Notes: generated by a model not told the origin, from the sequence alone. Shown: positions 33,893-42,870, counted from the first letter of the stretch. The stretch is DNA of 64,000 nt from Azorhizobium oxalatiphilum (GCF_014635325.1 NZ_BMCT01000002.1:496001-560000), one strand, 5' to 3'. Numbers and translations are program-made.

Positions 33893-35398
33893 TCAGCCGT
33901 GGGAACGCTTGGCGGTCTGCGGGGCGAGCGGCCAGGGATTGTCGGAGATCGGCGCCACCGGGCGCGTTCCGTCTCCCTGCGGGATGGAGGCCAGCGGCCG
34001 GACCTCACTCATATGACCGCCCAGTGCCTCATAATCCGACAGCTTCAGGGTGAATTCGATGGGCGCCACGAGGGCCGGCGTCGGCACATAGCCGAAGGCA
34101 TTCTCCGGCAGACGGGTGACATCCACCATGAAGGTGATGCCGCCCCCCGGATAGACATAGACCGGCGCGCCGCCACTGGTGACATAGGTCAGCGCATCCT
34201 TGACCGAGCGGGTGAGCCGCACCGGGTTCTCGGTGACGCCCGAGCGCAACGAGCCGCCTGCCCCGGCCATGAACAGCACGGTGCAGAGGGCCGGCTCGCA
34301 ATTCTCCTTCACCCGCTCCGTGGAGGCCATGAGGTCTTCCGGCATGGGTTTCTCGACAGGGGCGAGCGTTTCATCCAGCTCATAATAGGCCGAATGCTCT
34401 CCGGTGGTGGAGATGAAGAACAGGCGCGTGCCGGCCTTCGCCACCTTGGCGTCGAAGGGGCCGATGATGGAGAGCGGATCGGAGATGTTGGTGCCGCCCC
34501 AGCCGGTGCCGGGCTCGGCCACCTGAAAATAGCGGCCGGGCGTGGAGCGGCGACCCTTCATCTTGATGCCGGTATCAGGGATGTCCAGCAGCTTGCCGGC
34601 CTGATGCTCGGACAGAACGCCGGTAATGTGGTCATCCACCACCACCACCTCGTCGGCCTTGCCCAGCCACTGCTTGGCGAACATGCCGATGGTGGCCGAA
34701 CCGCAGCCCACCCGCATGCGCTCTTCCGGCACGCCATTGACGATGGGGGCCTTGCCGGCCTGCACAACAACGGTTGCACCGCCGTCGATCACCAGTTCGA
34801 CGGCCTTGCCGTTGCACAGGTTGAGCAGGGCATCGCAGGTGACGCGCCCTTCCTTCTTGCCGCCGCCGGTCAGGTGATGCACGCCGCCCAGCGACAGCAT
34901 CTGCGAGCCATATTCGCTGGTGGTGACATGGCCGATGGGCTCGCCTGCCGCCCGCACCACCGCCTGCTCGGGGCCGAGATAGCGATCAGTGTCGATCTTC
35001 ACCTTCACGCCGCAATAGCTGAAGATGCCCTCGGTCACGACCGTCACCATGTCCACGCCGTCCACCTCGGACGAGACGATGAAGGGCGCCGGCTTGTAGT
35101 CGGGATAGGTGGTGCCCGCGCCGATGGCGGTCACGAAGGTTTCGGGGCTGGAGACGATCTTGCCGTCCCAATCACCGCCCCGGTTGAAGGGCACGATGTT
35201 GCCGCCCTGCGCCAGCGTGCGGTCCAACACAACATGGGGGTCCACGCGCACCAGCTCACCGGCGTCATTGGCGTAGCGATCGCACGCGCCGGTCATGCCC
35301 GGCTTGATGTAGCACATCACCGGACAGGCATCGCAGCGGATCTTCTCGTCTGCGGCCGGACGAGGCGCGGCAACGGTTTCATCGAGCATGGCGCTCAC
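33893..35398 (-). CDS. hnr: 6-hydroxynicotinate reductase
   Basis: A 501-residue protein matching the 6-hydroxynicotinate reductase family (EC 1.3.7.1) known from Eubacterium barkeri, which reduces 6-hydroxynicotinate to 1,4,5,6-tetrahydro-6-oxonicotinate with reduced ferredoxin. An N-terminal cysteine set Cys22, Cys25, Cys29 and Cys39 (CDACPVMC...GAC) is a probable 4Fe-4S site. Later parts include SSEVDGVDMVTVVTEGIFSYCG, GCGSATIGMF and YVYPGGGITFMVD. It is the first gene of the long leftward operon. The surrounding dehydrogenase, ferredoxin, FNR and enamidase genes support the call strongly. Confidence 0.9.
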   Translation of the reverse strand: MSAMLDETVAAPRPAADEKIRCDACPVMCYIKPGMTGACDRYANDAGELVRVDPHVVLDRTLAQGGNIVPFNRGGDWDGKIVSSPETFVTAIGAGTTYPDYKPAPFIVSSEVDGVDMVTVVTEGIFSYCGVKVKIDTDRYLGPEQAVVRAAGEPIGHVTTSEYGSQMLSLGGVHHLTGGGKKEGRVTCDALLNLCNGKAVELVIDGGATVVVQAGKAPIVNGVPEERMRVGCGSATIGMFAKQWLGKADEVVVVDDHITGVLSEHQAGKLLDIPDTGIKMKGRRSTPGRYFQVAEPGTGWGGTNISDPLSIIGPFDAKVAKAGTRLFFISTTGEHSAYYELDETLAPVEKPMPEDLMASTERVKENCEPALCTVLFMAGAGGSLRSGVTENPVRLTRSVKDALTYVTSGGAPVYVYPGGGITFMVDVTRLPENAFGYVPTPALVAPIEFTLKLSDYEALGGHMSEVRPLASIPQGDGTRPVAPISDNPWPLAPQTAKRSHG

Positions 35399-35451
35399 AG
35401 CTCCCGGGGCGAAACCCCGCCCCCTCAGAAGACACCCGCCTCGCGGCGCAG

Positions 35452-35494
35452 TTCATATGTGTACTAATGAAATATGAGCTTAGAACCATGTCAA
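35452..35494 (-). promoter_or_regulatory. hnr operon promoter and proposed MarR operator
   Basis: On the minus strand TTGACA (35489-35494) is followed about 16 nt later by TTTCAT, and the palindrome TTCATTAGTACACATATGAA covers the -10 (35452-35471). The palindrome matches sites at 36855, 41627 and 42871. Confidence 0.62.
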
Positions 35495-35506
35495 GCACAA
35501 GGAACG

Positions 35507-35534
35507 GGCACGCTGCCTGAAAGGGCAGCGTGCC
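35507..35534 (-). terminator. Hairpin terminator after the CoA-transferase gene
   Basis: Perfect 11-bp stem GGCACGCTGCC / GGCAGCGTGCC around a 6-base loop, 7 bp past the CoA-transferase stop and just upstream of the hnr promoter. The U-tract is weak. Confidence 0.7.
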
Positions 35535-35541
35535 TGACCTT

Positions 35542-36708
35542 TCACCAGAGATCGCCGGCCTTGAAAGCCGCCGTGTGCCCGCCCAGAACCGGTGACGGCT
35601 GGCCGGACACCATGGGTTCGCCGTCGATGGTGATGGGCGTGCGCACCCCGCTGATGAAGCCGCCTTCGGCCTCCGCGGACGGCATGTCGATGCGCAGGCC
35701 GCGCGCGATCACCTGAGGATCGGCGAACACCTCGTCGATCTTGTTGATGGGGCCGGCGGGGACGCCTTCCTTTTCCAGCTTTGCCAGCAGATCGGTCTTC
35801 GCAAACCCGGCCATCCGTTCCGACAAAAGCGGCACCAGCACATCCCGGTTCCGCACCCGGTCCCGATTCGTGGCGTAGTCCGGATTGTCGCCCAGCTCCG
35901 GTACGCCGAGCACGGTGCAGAAGCGCCGGTATTGGCCGTCATTGCCCACCGCGATGATCACATGACCATCGGCCACAGGAAACACCTGATAGGGCACGAT
36001 ATTCGGGTGGGCATTGCCGAGCCGGGCCGGCGCCTTGCCCGAGACCAGAAAGTTCATGGCCTGATTGGCGAGCACGCCCACCTGACAGTCCAGCAGCGCC
36101 ATGTCCACCACGGCCCCCTGCCCGGTCTCGTCCCGCCGCCGGAGCGCCGAGAGAATGCCAACCGTGGCATAGAGGCCGGTGAAGATATCGGCGAAGGCGA
36201 CCCCCACCTTCATGGGCTCGCCTTCCGGCGCGCCGGTGAGCGCCATGATGCCGCCCATGCCCTGCACGAGGTAATCGTAACCCGCCCGCTCCGCATAAGG
36301 CCCGGTCTGGCCGAAACCCGTGATGGAGCAATAGATCAGCCGCGGATTCACCGCCTTCAGGCTCTCCGCGTCGAGCCCGTATTTCGTCAGGCCGCCGACC
36401 TTGAAATTCTCCACCAGCACGTCGGCCTTGGCGACCAGCCGGCGCACCTCCGCCTGCCCCTCCGGGGTGCGGAAATCGATCACCACGGACTTCTTGCCGC
36501 GATTGGCCGCATGGAAATAGGCCGCCGAGAGATCGCCGCCATCCGCCGCCGCCACGAAGGGCGGGCCCCAGGTGCGGGTGTCGTCGCCCTCCGGGCTCTC
36601 CACCTTCACCACGTCGGCGCCGAGATCGGCCAGCACCTGCCCCACCCACGGGCCGGCAAGGATGCGGGCGAGTTCGAGTACCTTCAGCCCTTCCAGCGGC
36701 CGGGTCAT
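35542..36708 (-). CDS. Family III CoA-transferase (CaiB/BaiF), candidate glutarate CoA-transferase
   Basis: 388 residues from ATG 36706-36708. Characteristic parts are LEGLKVLELARILAGPWVGQVLADLGADVVKVE at the start, KKSVVIDFRTPEGQ, YDYLVQGMGGIMALTGAPEGEP, the AVVDMALLDCQVG segment and HPNIVPYQVFPVADG. Family III enzymes move CoA between dicarboxylic or other acids. It resembles succinyl-CoA:glutarate transferases by eye. It is divergent from the nicotinate dehydrogenase genes and shares their operator. Glutarate is a plausible late product of reductive nicotinate breakdown, so this role is inferred from context. Confidence 0.85.
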   Translation of the reverse strand: MTRPLEGLKVLELARILAGPWVGQVLADLGADVVKVESPEGDDTRTWGPPFVAAADGGDLSAAYFHAANRGKKSVVIDFRTPEGQAEVRRLVAKADVLVENFKVGGLTKYGLDAESLKAVNPRLIYCSITGFGQTGPYAERAGYDYLVQGMGGIMALTGAPEGEPMKVGVAFADIFTGLYATVGILSALRRRDETGQGAVVDMALLDCQVGVLANQAMNFLVSGKAPARLGNAHPNIVPYQVFPVADGHVIIAVGNDGQYRRFCTVLGVPELGDNPDYATNRDRVRNRDVLVPLLSERMAGFAKTDLLAKLEKEGVPAGPINKIDEVFADPQVIARGLRIDMPSAEAEGGFISGVRTPITIDGEPMVSGQPSPVLGGHTAAFKAGDLW

Positions 36709-36854
36709 GAGCGGGCTCCAAAGGCGCAAGTCAGCTGAAACGCAAACGATTTGGCGTGCATGGAGCGGTTTCTTCCCTGTTCGGACTGCGGCAGCATGGG
36801 ACCGTCCGGCCGACCCTGTCGAGGGTGGACGGGCGCACGCGCCGCTTGACGCCC

Positions 36855-36876
36855 ATTCATTAGTATAGAAACAATC
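36855..36876. promoter_or_regulatory. Proposed MarR operator between the CoA-transferase and dehydrogenase genes
   Basis: ATTCATTAGTATAGAAACAA then TC; core ATTAGTATAG matches the other three sites. The TTGACG at 36846-36851 just upstream could be the -35 for the rightward dehydrogenase operon. Confidence 0.6.
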
Positions 36877-37001
36877 TAGTCAAACAAATCGCGCAGGCCA
36901 GCCGAACAGAGGGGCGGACATGATCGCGAACCCAAATCCCGTGGCGGGCCGGAAGGCGTGCCGTGGGCGCTGCCGGCTGTCGTCCCGGCGGTGGTTTTGA
37001 G

Positions 37002-37493
37002 ATGGCCGAACCCGTCGCCGTCACGGTGAATGGCATCGCCTACAGTTTCGCGCTGCCGCGTGAGACGCCGCTCATCTACGTCCTGCGCAACGATCTGAAG
37101 CTCAACGGCCCGAAATTCGGCTGCGGCCTCGGCGAATGCGGCGCCTGCACCGTGCTGGTGGACGGCGTGGCATCGCGCTCCTGCGTCACCAAGCTCGCCA
37201 CCGTCGAGGGGCGGTCCGTGACCACGCTGGAAGGCTTGGGCACGCAGGAGAATCCACACCCTGTGCAGGCCGCCTTCATCGCCGAGCAGGGCGCCCAGTG
37301 CGGCTATTGCCTGAACGGCATGATCATGACTACCACCGCCTTCCTCGCACGCACCCCCGCCCCCACCGAGGCCGAGGCGCGCGAGGCGCTGCGCTATAAT
37401 CTGTGCCGCTGTGGCACCCATGTGGAGATTCTCCGCGCTGTGATGCGCGCGGCGTCCGAAATGGGCGCGCCCGCACCGGACGCGGCCTCATGA
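37002..37493 (+). CDS. Nicotinate dehydrogenase small subunit (2Fe-2S)
   Basis: A 163-residue iron-sulfur subunit of the xanthine dehydrogenase family. The first cluster is CGLGECGACTVLVDG plus a later Cys (SRSCVT); the second is CGYCLNG and CRCGTH in the alpha-helical domain. It carries electrons from the Mo center of the large subunit to the hemes. The ATG at 37002 gives the normal length. The last four bases overlap the large-subunit ATG. Resembles P. putida NicA (small subunit); hence nicotinate to 6-hydroxynicotinate, supported by the neighbouring hnr. Confidence 0.9.
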   Translation: MAEPVAVTVNGIAYSFALPRETPLIYVLRNDLKLNGPKFGCGLGECGACTVLVDGVASRSCVTKLATVEGRSVTTLEGLGTQENPHPVQAAFIAEQGAQCGYCLNGMIMTTTAFLARTPAPTEAEAREALRYNLCRCGTHVEILRAVMRAASEMGAPAPDAAS

Positions 37494-40400
37494 GCGAGCC
37501 CACCCCCGTCCCCGACGACCTGCTGGCCCGCACGGGTACGCTCGCGGTCCTGCGGCCTTCCCAACATGTGAAAGGGCTGGTCCCGACCACCCCGCCGCCC
37601 GAGGGCGCGCTGGACCTGTTCCTGTTCCTCGATGATCAGGGCGCGGCGCTTGCCTTCAACGGGCATGTGGACCTCGGCACCGGCATCCGCACCGCGCTGG
37701 CCCAGATCGTGGCCGAGGAACTGGACGTGCCTCTTGGCCGCGTCACCATGGTGCTCGGCCATACCGGCGGCACGCCCAATCAGGGCGCCACCATCGCCAG
37801 TGACAGCATCCAGATTTCCGCCATCCCCTTGCGCCGGGCCGCCGCGCAGGCCCGCCACCACCTCGTGGCACTGGCCGCCGAGGCTCTCGGCCTGCCCGCT
37901 GATGGGCTGACCGTCACGGACGGCGTGGTGCATCCCAAGGCGGGCGGCAATGCCGGCATCCCCTATGCCGACTTGCTCGCCGGCCGACAGGACCGGCTCA
38001 TGCTGGCCGAGAGCGTGGCGCTGAAGCCGGTGGCTGACTATCGCATCGTCGGCCAGCGCATGCCCCGCGTGGACATCCCCGCCAAGGCTACGGGCGATTT
38101 CGTCTATGTGCACGATGTCCGTGTCCCGGACATGCTGCACGGCCGTGTGGTGCGCCCGCCCTATGCGGGGGTGGATGCCGGCGACTTTATCGGCAACAGC
38201 CTGATCGCGGTGGACGAAAGCTCAGTAGCCGGCCTGCCCGGCGTGGTGGCGGTCGTCACCATGGGCGATTTCGTCGGCGTGGTGGCCGAGCGCGAGGAAC
38301 AGGCCGCAGAAGCCGCCCGACGCCTCGTGGTGCGCTGGAAGGAGCCGCCCCCCATCCCGGCGGACCTGAAGGATCTTGCCGGCGCCCTGCGCGCCAATCC
38401 CGCCAAGACCCGCCTGCTGCACGAGACCGGCGACGTGGAGGGCGCGCGGAGCGAGGCCGCCCGGCAGATGGACCGCACCTACGTGTGGCCCTACCAGATG
38501 CACGCCTCCATCGGCCCCTCCTGCGCCGTGGCCGACGTGCGGCCGGACGGCATAACCGTCTGGTCCGGCACGCAGAACCCGTTTCCGCTGCGCGCGGACA
38601 TCGCCCTGCTGCTTGGCCTGCCGGAGGACGTGATCGAGATCGTCCGCTTCGAGGCGGCTGGCTGCTATGGCCGCAACTGCGCGGACGACGTGGCGGCGGA
38701 TGCGGCACTGCTCTCGCGCGCCGTGGGCAAGCCGGTGCGGGTGCAGCTCACCCGCGAGCAGGAGCATGCGTGGGAGCCCAAGGGCTCGGCGCAGCTCATG
38801 GAGGTGCGCGGCGGCCTCAATGCGGACGGCTCGCCTGCGGCCTACGACTTCTCCACCCGCTATCCCTCCAACGCCGCCACCACGCTGGCGCTGCTACTGA
38901 CCGGGCGTGTGCCGGCGGACAATCCCGTCTTCGAGATGGGCGACCGCACGGCCATCCCGCCCTATGCCTATGACAACATGCGTGTTGTGGCGCACGACAT
39001 GGCGCCCATCGTGCGCGCGGCGTGGCTGCGCGGCGTCTCGGCCCTGCCCAACTCCTTCGCCCACGAAAGCTATATCGACGAACTGGCCGCCGCCGCCGGG
39101 GTGGACCCGGTCGAATACCGTCTGCGCTATCTGCACGACCCGCGTGCCGTGGATCTCGTGAAGGAGGTGGCGGCCAAGGCCGGCTGGGAGCATCGCACCG
39201 GCCCGCGCCAGCAGGTGGTGGAGGGCGACATCGTGCGCGGGCAAGGCTTTGCCTACGCCCTCTATGTGCACTCGAAATTCCCCGGCTATGGCGCCGCCTG
39301 GTCCGCCTGGGTGGCGGACGTGGAGGTGAACAAGGCTACCGGCGACGTGAACGTGACCCGCGTGGTGGTGGGGCAGGACAGCGGCCTGATGATCAATCCC
39401 GCCGGGATCGAGCACCAGATCCACGGCAATGTCATCCAGTCCACCAGCCGGGCACTGAAGGAGGAAGTGACCTTCTCCGGCACCGAAGTGACCAGCCGGG
39501 AATGGGGCGCCTATCCCATCCTCACCTTCCCCGAGGTGCCGGTCATCAAGGTGGTGCTGATGCCCCGGCCGGAGGAGCCGCCGCTGGGCTCGGGCGAAAG
39601 CGCCTCCGTTCCCAGCGCCGCCGCCATCGCCAACGCCATCTTCGACGCCACGGGCGTGCGCTTCCGCGAGCCGCCCTTTACGCCGGACCGGGTGCGCGCG
39701 GCCCTCACTGGGGAGGCTCCGCCGCCGGACCCGAAGCCTTTGAAGAAGAAGCGCTCATGGTTCGCCATGGCCGGCGCGGCCATGGTCGGCGCGCTGGGCA
39801 TGGCGACGGTGGCGCTACCGATGCGGGGCGCCATTGCCCCCATATCGCCGCCCGATCCATCATCCTTCTCGGCCGAGATGATCGCACGTGGCAAGCAACT
39901 GGCGGCATTGGGCGATTGCGCCGTGTGCCACACGCTGCCCGGCGGCAAGACCAATGCCGGCGGGCGGCCCATGAAGACGCCCTTCGGCACCGTCTATGCC
40001 ACCAATCTGACGCCCGATCCCGAGACCGGCATCGGCCGCTGGTCCTATGCCGCCTTCGAACGGGCCATGCGTGAGGGCATCTCGCGGGACGGGCGCCACC
40101 TCTACCCCGCTTTCCCCTACACCGCCTTCACCAAGAGTTCGGACACCGACCTTCAGGCGCTCTACGCCTATCTGATGTCGCAGCCGCCCGTCTCCGCCCC
40201 GACGCCCGAGGCGAAGATGGCCTTCCCCTTCAACATCCGCCCGCTGATGGCCGGCTGGAACGCGCTGTTCCTGAAGCCCGGCCAGATGCAGGCGGACCCG
40301 GCCCGCTTCCCGCAATGGAACCGGGGCGCCTATCTGGTGGAGGGCCTCGGCCATTGCGGCGCCTGCCACACCCCGCGCAATGCGCTGGGCGCCGAGAAGA

Positions 40401-41044
40401 CCGGCGCCGCTTATCTCGCCGGCGGCATGGTGGACGGCTGGGAGGCCCCTGCCCTCACCGCTTTGTCCTCCGCGCCCATCCCATGGACCGAGGACGCGCT
40501 CTACGCCTATCTGCGCACCGGCTTCTCGCCCCATCACGGCACGGCGGCCGGCCCCATGGCGCCGGTGGTGCAGGAACTCAAGCACCTGCCGGACGCGGAC
40601 ATCCGCGCCATGGCCACCTATCTGGCGTCCTTCTCCGGCCCGGCCCCGACGGATCCGGCTACGAAGGCGGCCGAGCTTCAGGCCAAGGCCACCGCCTCCC
40701 TGCGCCCGCTCGATACGATCGGCGGAAAGCTCTATGAGGGCGCCTGCGCCGCCTGCCATTCGGAAAGCGGCCCGACGCTGTTCGGCGTGCGCCCGGCGCT
40801 GGCGCTGAACACCAATGTCCACGCGACCAGGCCGGACAATCTGATCCGCGTCATCCTCGACGGCATCCCCTCACCGGCCGCCGCCGACCTCGGCGACATG
40901 CCCGCCTTCCGCGACAGTATGGACGACGGGCAGGTCGCCGCTCTGGTGCGCTACATCCGCGCCAAATTCGCCCCCGATGCCAAGCCGTGGGAGGGCGTGG
41001 AGGCGGAGGTTTCAAGGTTGAGGGCGACGGTGGGGACGCATTGA
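37490..41044 (+). CDS. Nicotinate dehydrogenase large subunit: molybdopterin domain fused to three cytochrome c domains
   Basis: 1184 residues from the ATG overlapping the small subunit. Residues about 1-750 are an aldehyde oxidase/xanthine dehydrogenase Mo-binding domain (LGHTGGTPNQGATIASDSIQ, AAGCYGRNCADDVAADAALL, GSGESASVPSAAAIANAI). A single TM segment (SWFAMAGAAMVGALGMATVAL) is near residue 760. Three c-type hemes follow: Cys810 (CAVCH), Cys956 (CGACH) and Cys1086 (CAACH). There is no FAD domain. This matches the NicB-type subunit that sends electrons from nicotinate hydroxylation to the respiratory chain. The heme part should lie in the periplasm. Confidence 0.9.
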   Translation: MSEPTPVPDDLLARTGTLAVLRPSQHVKGLVPTTPPPEGALDLFLFLDDQGAALAFNGHVDLGTGIRTALAQIVAEELDVPLGRVTMVLGHTGGTPNQGATIASDSIQISAIPLRRAAAQARHHLVALAAEALGLPADGLTVTDGVVHPKAGGNAGIPYADLLAGRQDRLMLAESVALKPVADYRIVGQRMPRVDIPAKATGDFVYVHDVRVPDMLHGRVVRPPYAGVDAGDFIGNSLIAVDESSVAGLPGVVAVVTMGDFVGVVAEREEQAAEAARRLVVRWKEPPPIPADLKDLAGALRANPAKTRLLHETGDVEGARSEAARQMDRTYVWPYQMHASIGPSCAVADVRPDGITVWSGTQNPFPLRADIALLLGLPEDVIEIVRFEAAGCYGRNCADDVAADAALLSRAVGKPVRVQLTREQEHAWEPKGSAQLMEVRGGLNADGSPAAYDFSTRYPSNAATTLALLLTGRVPADNPVFEMGDRTAIPPYAYDNMRVVAHDMAPIVRAAWLRGVSALPNSFAHESYIDELAAAAGVDPVEYRLRYLHDPRAVDLVKEVAAKAGWEHRTGPRQQVVEGDIVRGQGFAYALYVHSKFPGYGAAWSAWVADVEVNKATGDVNVTRVVVGQDSGLMINPAGIEHQIHGNVIQSTSRALKEEVTFSGTEVTSREWGAYPILTFPEVPVIKVVLMPRPEEPPLGSGESASVPSAAAIANAIFDATGVRFREPPFTPDRVRAALTGEAPPPDPKPLKKKRSWFAMAGAAMVGALGMATVALPMRGAIAPISPPDPSSFSAEMIARGKQLAALGDCAVCHTLPGGKTNAGGRPMKTPFGTVYATNLTPDPETGIGRWSYAAFERAMREGISRDGRHLYPAFPYTAFTKSSDTDLQALYAYLMSQPPVSAPTPEAKMAFPFNIRPLMAGWNALFLKPGQMQADPARFPQWNRGAYLVEGLGHCGACHTPRNALGAEKTGAAYLAGGMVDGWEAPALTALSSAPIPWTEDALYAYLRTGFSPHHGTAAGPMAPVVQELKHLPDADIRAMATYLASFSGPAPTDPATKAAELQAKATASLRPLDTIGGKLYEGACAACHSESGPTLFGVRPALALNTNVHATRPDNLIRVILDGIPSPAAADLGDMPAFRDSMDDGQVAALVRYIRAKFAPDAKPWEGVEAEVSRLRATVGTH

Positions 41045-41139
41045 GGCATTTCGTCCTCCTCCCAGCCCAAAAAACCGCACATAGTCTTTGCTGACGGCAA
41101 GAACCACTGTCTGCGTCGCGGGCTGGAGCATAGTCGAGA

Positions 41140-41376
41140 ATGAGCCTTGTTCAGAACGAGCAGACCAAACTCATGGCCAATGCTCTGGACAGGGCCTCGA
41201 CCGCCTGCCTGACTGTCGGAGTTCTGGGACCGGCAGCAGCCTATCTCTATGGCATTTCGCCCGGAGCTGGCCCGGCTTCGCAAGGCGTGCCAATCCTGTT
41301 TGGAAGCCTCTTTTGGCTGGCCGCTGCCGCGGTGTTACACTATTGGGCCCGGACGATACTGGGACGCCTAATATGA
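41140..41376 (+). CDS. Small two-TM membrane protein
   Basis: 78 residues: a polar start (MSLVQNEQTKLMANALDRAST), TM1 around ACLTVGVLGPAAAYLYGI, and TM2 around LFGSLFWLAAAAVLHYW. GGAG lies upstream of the ATG. Its stop overlaps the ATG of another tiny membrane protein (ATGA), so the pair is coupled. The family is not one I can name. It follows the heme-containing dehydrogenase subunit and could assist it or be independent. Confidence 0.6.
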   Translation: MSLVQNEQTKLMANALDRASTACLTVGVLGPAAAYLYGISPGAGPASQGVPILFGSLFWLAAAAVLHYWARTILGRLI

Positions 41377-41492
41377 ACGCCCTTTGGGTCTACGCTTATG
41401 TGGTGATGCCGCTCATCGTCGTGGCGATGGGTTATGCCGCCGTGTGGCTGACCGATCCGGCGCGCTCCCGCCGTAATGGCCCGGCGGAATAA
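41373..41492 (+). CDS. 39-residue single-TM protein
   Basis: MNALWVYAYVVMPLIVVAMG, then YAAVWLTDPARSRRNGPAE: one TM segment with a basic C-terminus, so N-out/C-in by the positive-inside rule. It overlaps the previous gene by 4 bp. Such small proteins often accompany oxidase or transporter subunits; no family is assigned. Confidence 0.5.
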   Translation: MNALWVYAYVVMPLIVVAMGYAAVWLTDPARSRRNGPAE

Positions 41493-41600
41493 GCCCAGCC
41501 TTCCTCCCCAACTCCCGATTGACTGAGCCCTGCGGCAGGTCCTGCCCGCCCGCTGCGCAGCCTTGCCCAAAAAGTCCTCACCTTGCGCGGTTGCAACCGA

Positions 41601-41628
41601 TTGACAGCAGCGCGGCTTGTCTTATTTT
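41601..41628 (+). promoter_or_regulatory. Sigma-70 promoter of the ferredoxin-FNR operon
   Basis: TTGACA (41601-41606), 16-bp spacer, TATTTT (41623-41628). The operator palindrome begins immediately after and would cover the transcription start. Confidence 0.68.
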
Positions 41629-41647
41629 CATTTGTATACGAACAATC
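41627..41647. promoter_or_regulatory. Proposed MarR operator before the ferredoxin gene
   Basis: TTCATTTGTATACGAACAAT: the most symmetric of the four sites (TTTGTATACGAA). Confidence 0.65.
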
Positions 41648-41689
41648 TGCATCGCCTGATCAGGGCGTTGCCGGACCGGGACTGTTTCC

Positions 41690-42022
41690 ATGGCCTATGT
41701 CGTCACCGATGGCTGCATCCGCTGCAAATACATGGACTGCGTGTCCGTCTGCCCGGTGGACTGCTTCTATGCCGGGGAGAACATGCTGGTGATCAACCCC
41801 GACGAATGCATCGACTGCGGGGTCTGCGAGCCGGAATGCCCGGCCGAGGCGATTCTGCCCGACACCGATCCGCGCGCCGCCGAATGGGTCGCGCTCAATG
41901 CCGACTATGCGGCCAAGTGGCCGAACATCGCCGAAAAGGGCGAGGCGCCCGCCGATGCCGACGAGTGGAAGGGCAAGGAGGGCAAGCTGGCCCTGCTCGA
42001 CCCCGCCCCCGCCACCCACTGA
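41690..42022 (+). CDS. fdxA: 7Fe ferredoxin (FdxA type)
   Basis: 110 residues. The N-terminal region has [18 protein letters not shown] and then [17 protein letters not shown], the arrangement for one 3Fe-4S and one 4Fe-4S cluster; the C-terminal third is charged and helical ([18 protein letters not shown]). FdxA ferredoxins usually act in general metabolism. Here it sits between the nicotinate dehydrogenase and enamidase genes with an FNR 30 bp behind it and the shared operator in front, so it probably donates electrons to 6-hydroxynicotinate reductase. Confidence 0.93.
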   Translation: MAYVVTDGCIRCKYMDCVSVCPVDCFYAGENMLVINPDECIDCGVCEPECPAEAILPDTDPRAAEWVALNADYAAKWPNIAEKGEAPADADEWKGKEGKLALLDPAPATH

Positions 42023-42052
42023 TCTCCCACAAGAACCACCGAGCCCGATCCC

Positions 42053-42826
42053 ATGAGCAACCTGATGGAAGAGCGCGTTCTCAGCGTCCACCACTGGACC
42101 GACCGCCTGTTCAGCTTCACCACGACGCGCGACAGCGGCTTCCGCTTCCGCAATGGCGAATTCACCATGATCGGCATGAAGGTGGACGGGAAGCCGCTGC
42201 TGCGCGCCTATTCGGTGGCGAGCCCCAACCACGAGGAGACCCTCGAGTTCTTCTCCATCAAGGTTCCGGAAGGCCCGCTGACCTCGCGCCTCCAGCATCT
42301 GCAGGTCGGCGATCCCATCATCGTCGGCAAGAAGGCCACCGGCACGCTGGTGCTGGATAACCTCAAGCCCGGCGAGAACCTCTATCTGCTCGGCACCGGC
42401 ACGGGCCTCGCGCCCTTCCTGTCCATCATCCGCGATCCGGAGACCTACGAACGCTTCAACAAGGTGGTTCTGGTGCACGGCTGCCGCGAAGTGGCGGAGC
42501 TGGCCTATGGCGAGATGATCACCGAACACCTGCCGAACCACGAGTTCCTCGGCGAGGACATCTCGGCCAAGCTCATCTACTACCCGACCGTCACCCGCGA
42601 GCCCTTCCGCAATCGCGGCCGCGTCACCGATCTCATCGAGAGCGGCAAGCTGTTCGAGGACATCGGCCTGCCGGCCATCGACAAGGCGCGCGATCGCGTC
42701 ATGCTCTGCGGCTCGCCGGAGATGATGGTGCAGTTGCGCGACATGTTCGAGGCGCGGGGCTTCGAGGAAGGCTCCTCGGGCGAGGCCGGCGAGTTCGTGC
42801 TGGAGAAGGCGTTCGCCGAACGCTGA
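42053..42826 (+). CDS. Ferredoxin-NADP reductase, nicotinate-locus paralogue
   Basis: 257 residues of the bacterial Fpr type. FAD-binding is RAYSVAS near residue 57, phosphate binding FSIKVPEGPLTSRLQ, the NADP-binding region GTGTGLAPFLSI, and the C-terminal end is FVLEKAFAER. It exchanges electrons between NADPH and ferredoxin. A full-length paralogue is at 58203-58976. This copy, in operon with the 7Fe ferredoxin, is probably specialised for the reductase in this locus. Confidence 0.93.
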   Translation: MSNLMEERVLSVHHWTDRLFSFTTTRDSGFRFRNGEFTMIGMKVDGKPLLRAYSVASPNHEETLEFFSIKVPEGPLTSRLQHLQVGDPIIVGKKATGTLVLDNLKPGENLYLLGTGTGLAPFLSIIRDPETYERFNKVVLVHGCREVAELAYGEMITEHLPNHEFLGEDISAKLIYYPTVTREPFRNRGRVTDLIESGKLFEDIGLPAIDKARDRVMLCGSPEMMVQLRDMFEARGFEEGSSGEAGEFVLEKAFAER

Positions 42827-42870
42827 CGATTTCCCTGCCGGCACGGTTCCCAAGCGCCGTGCCGGAGCCT

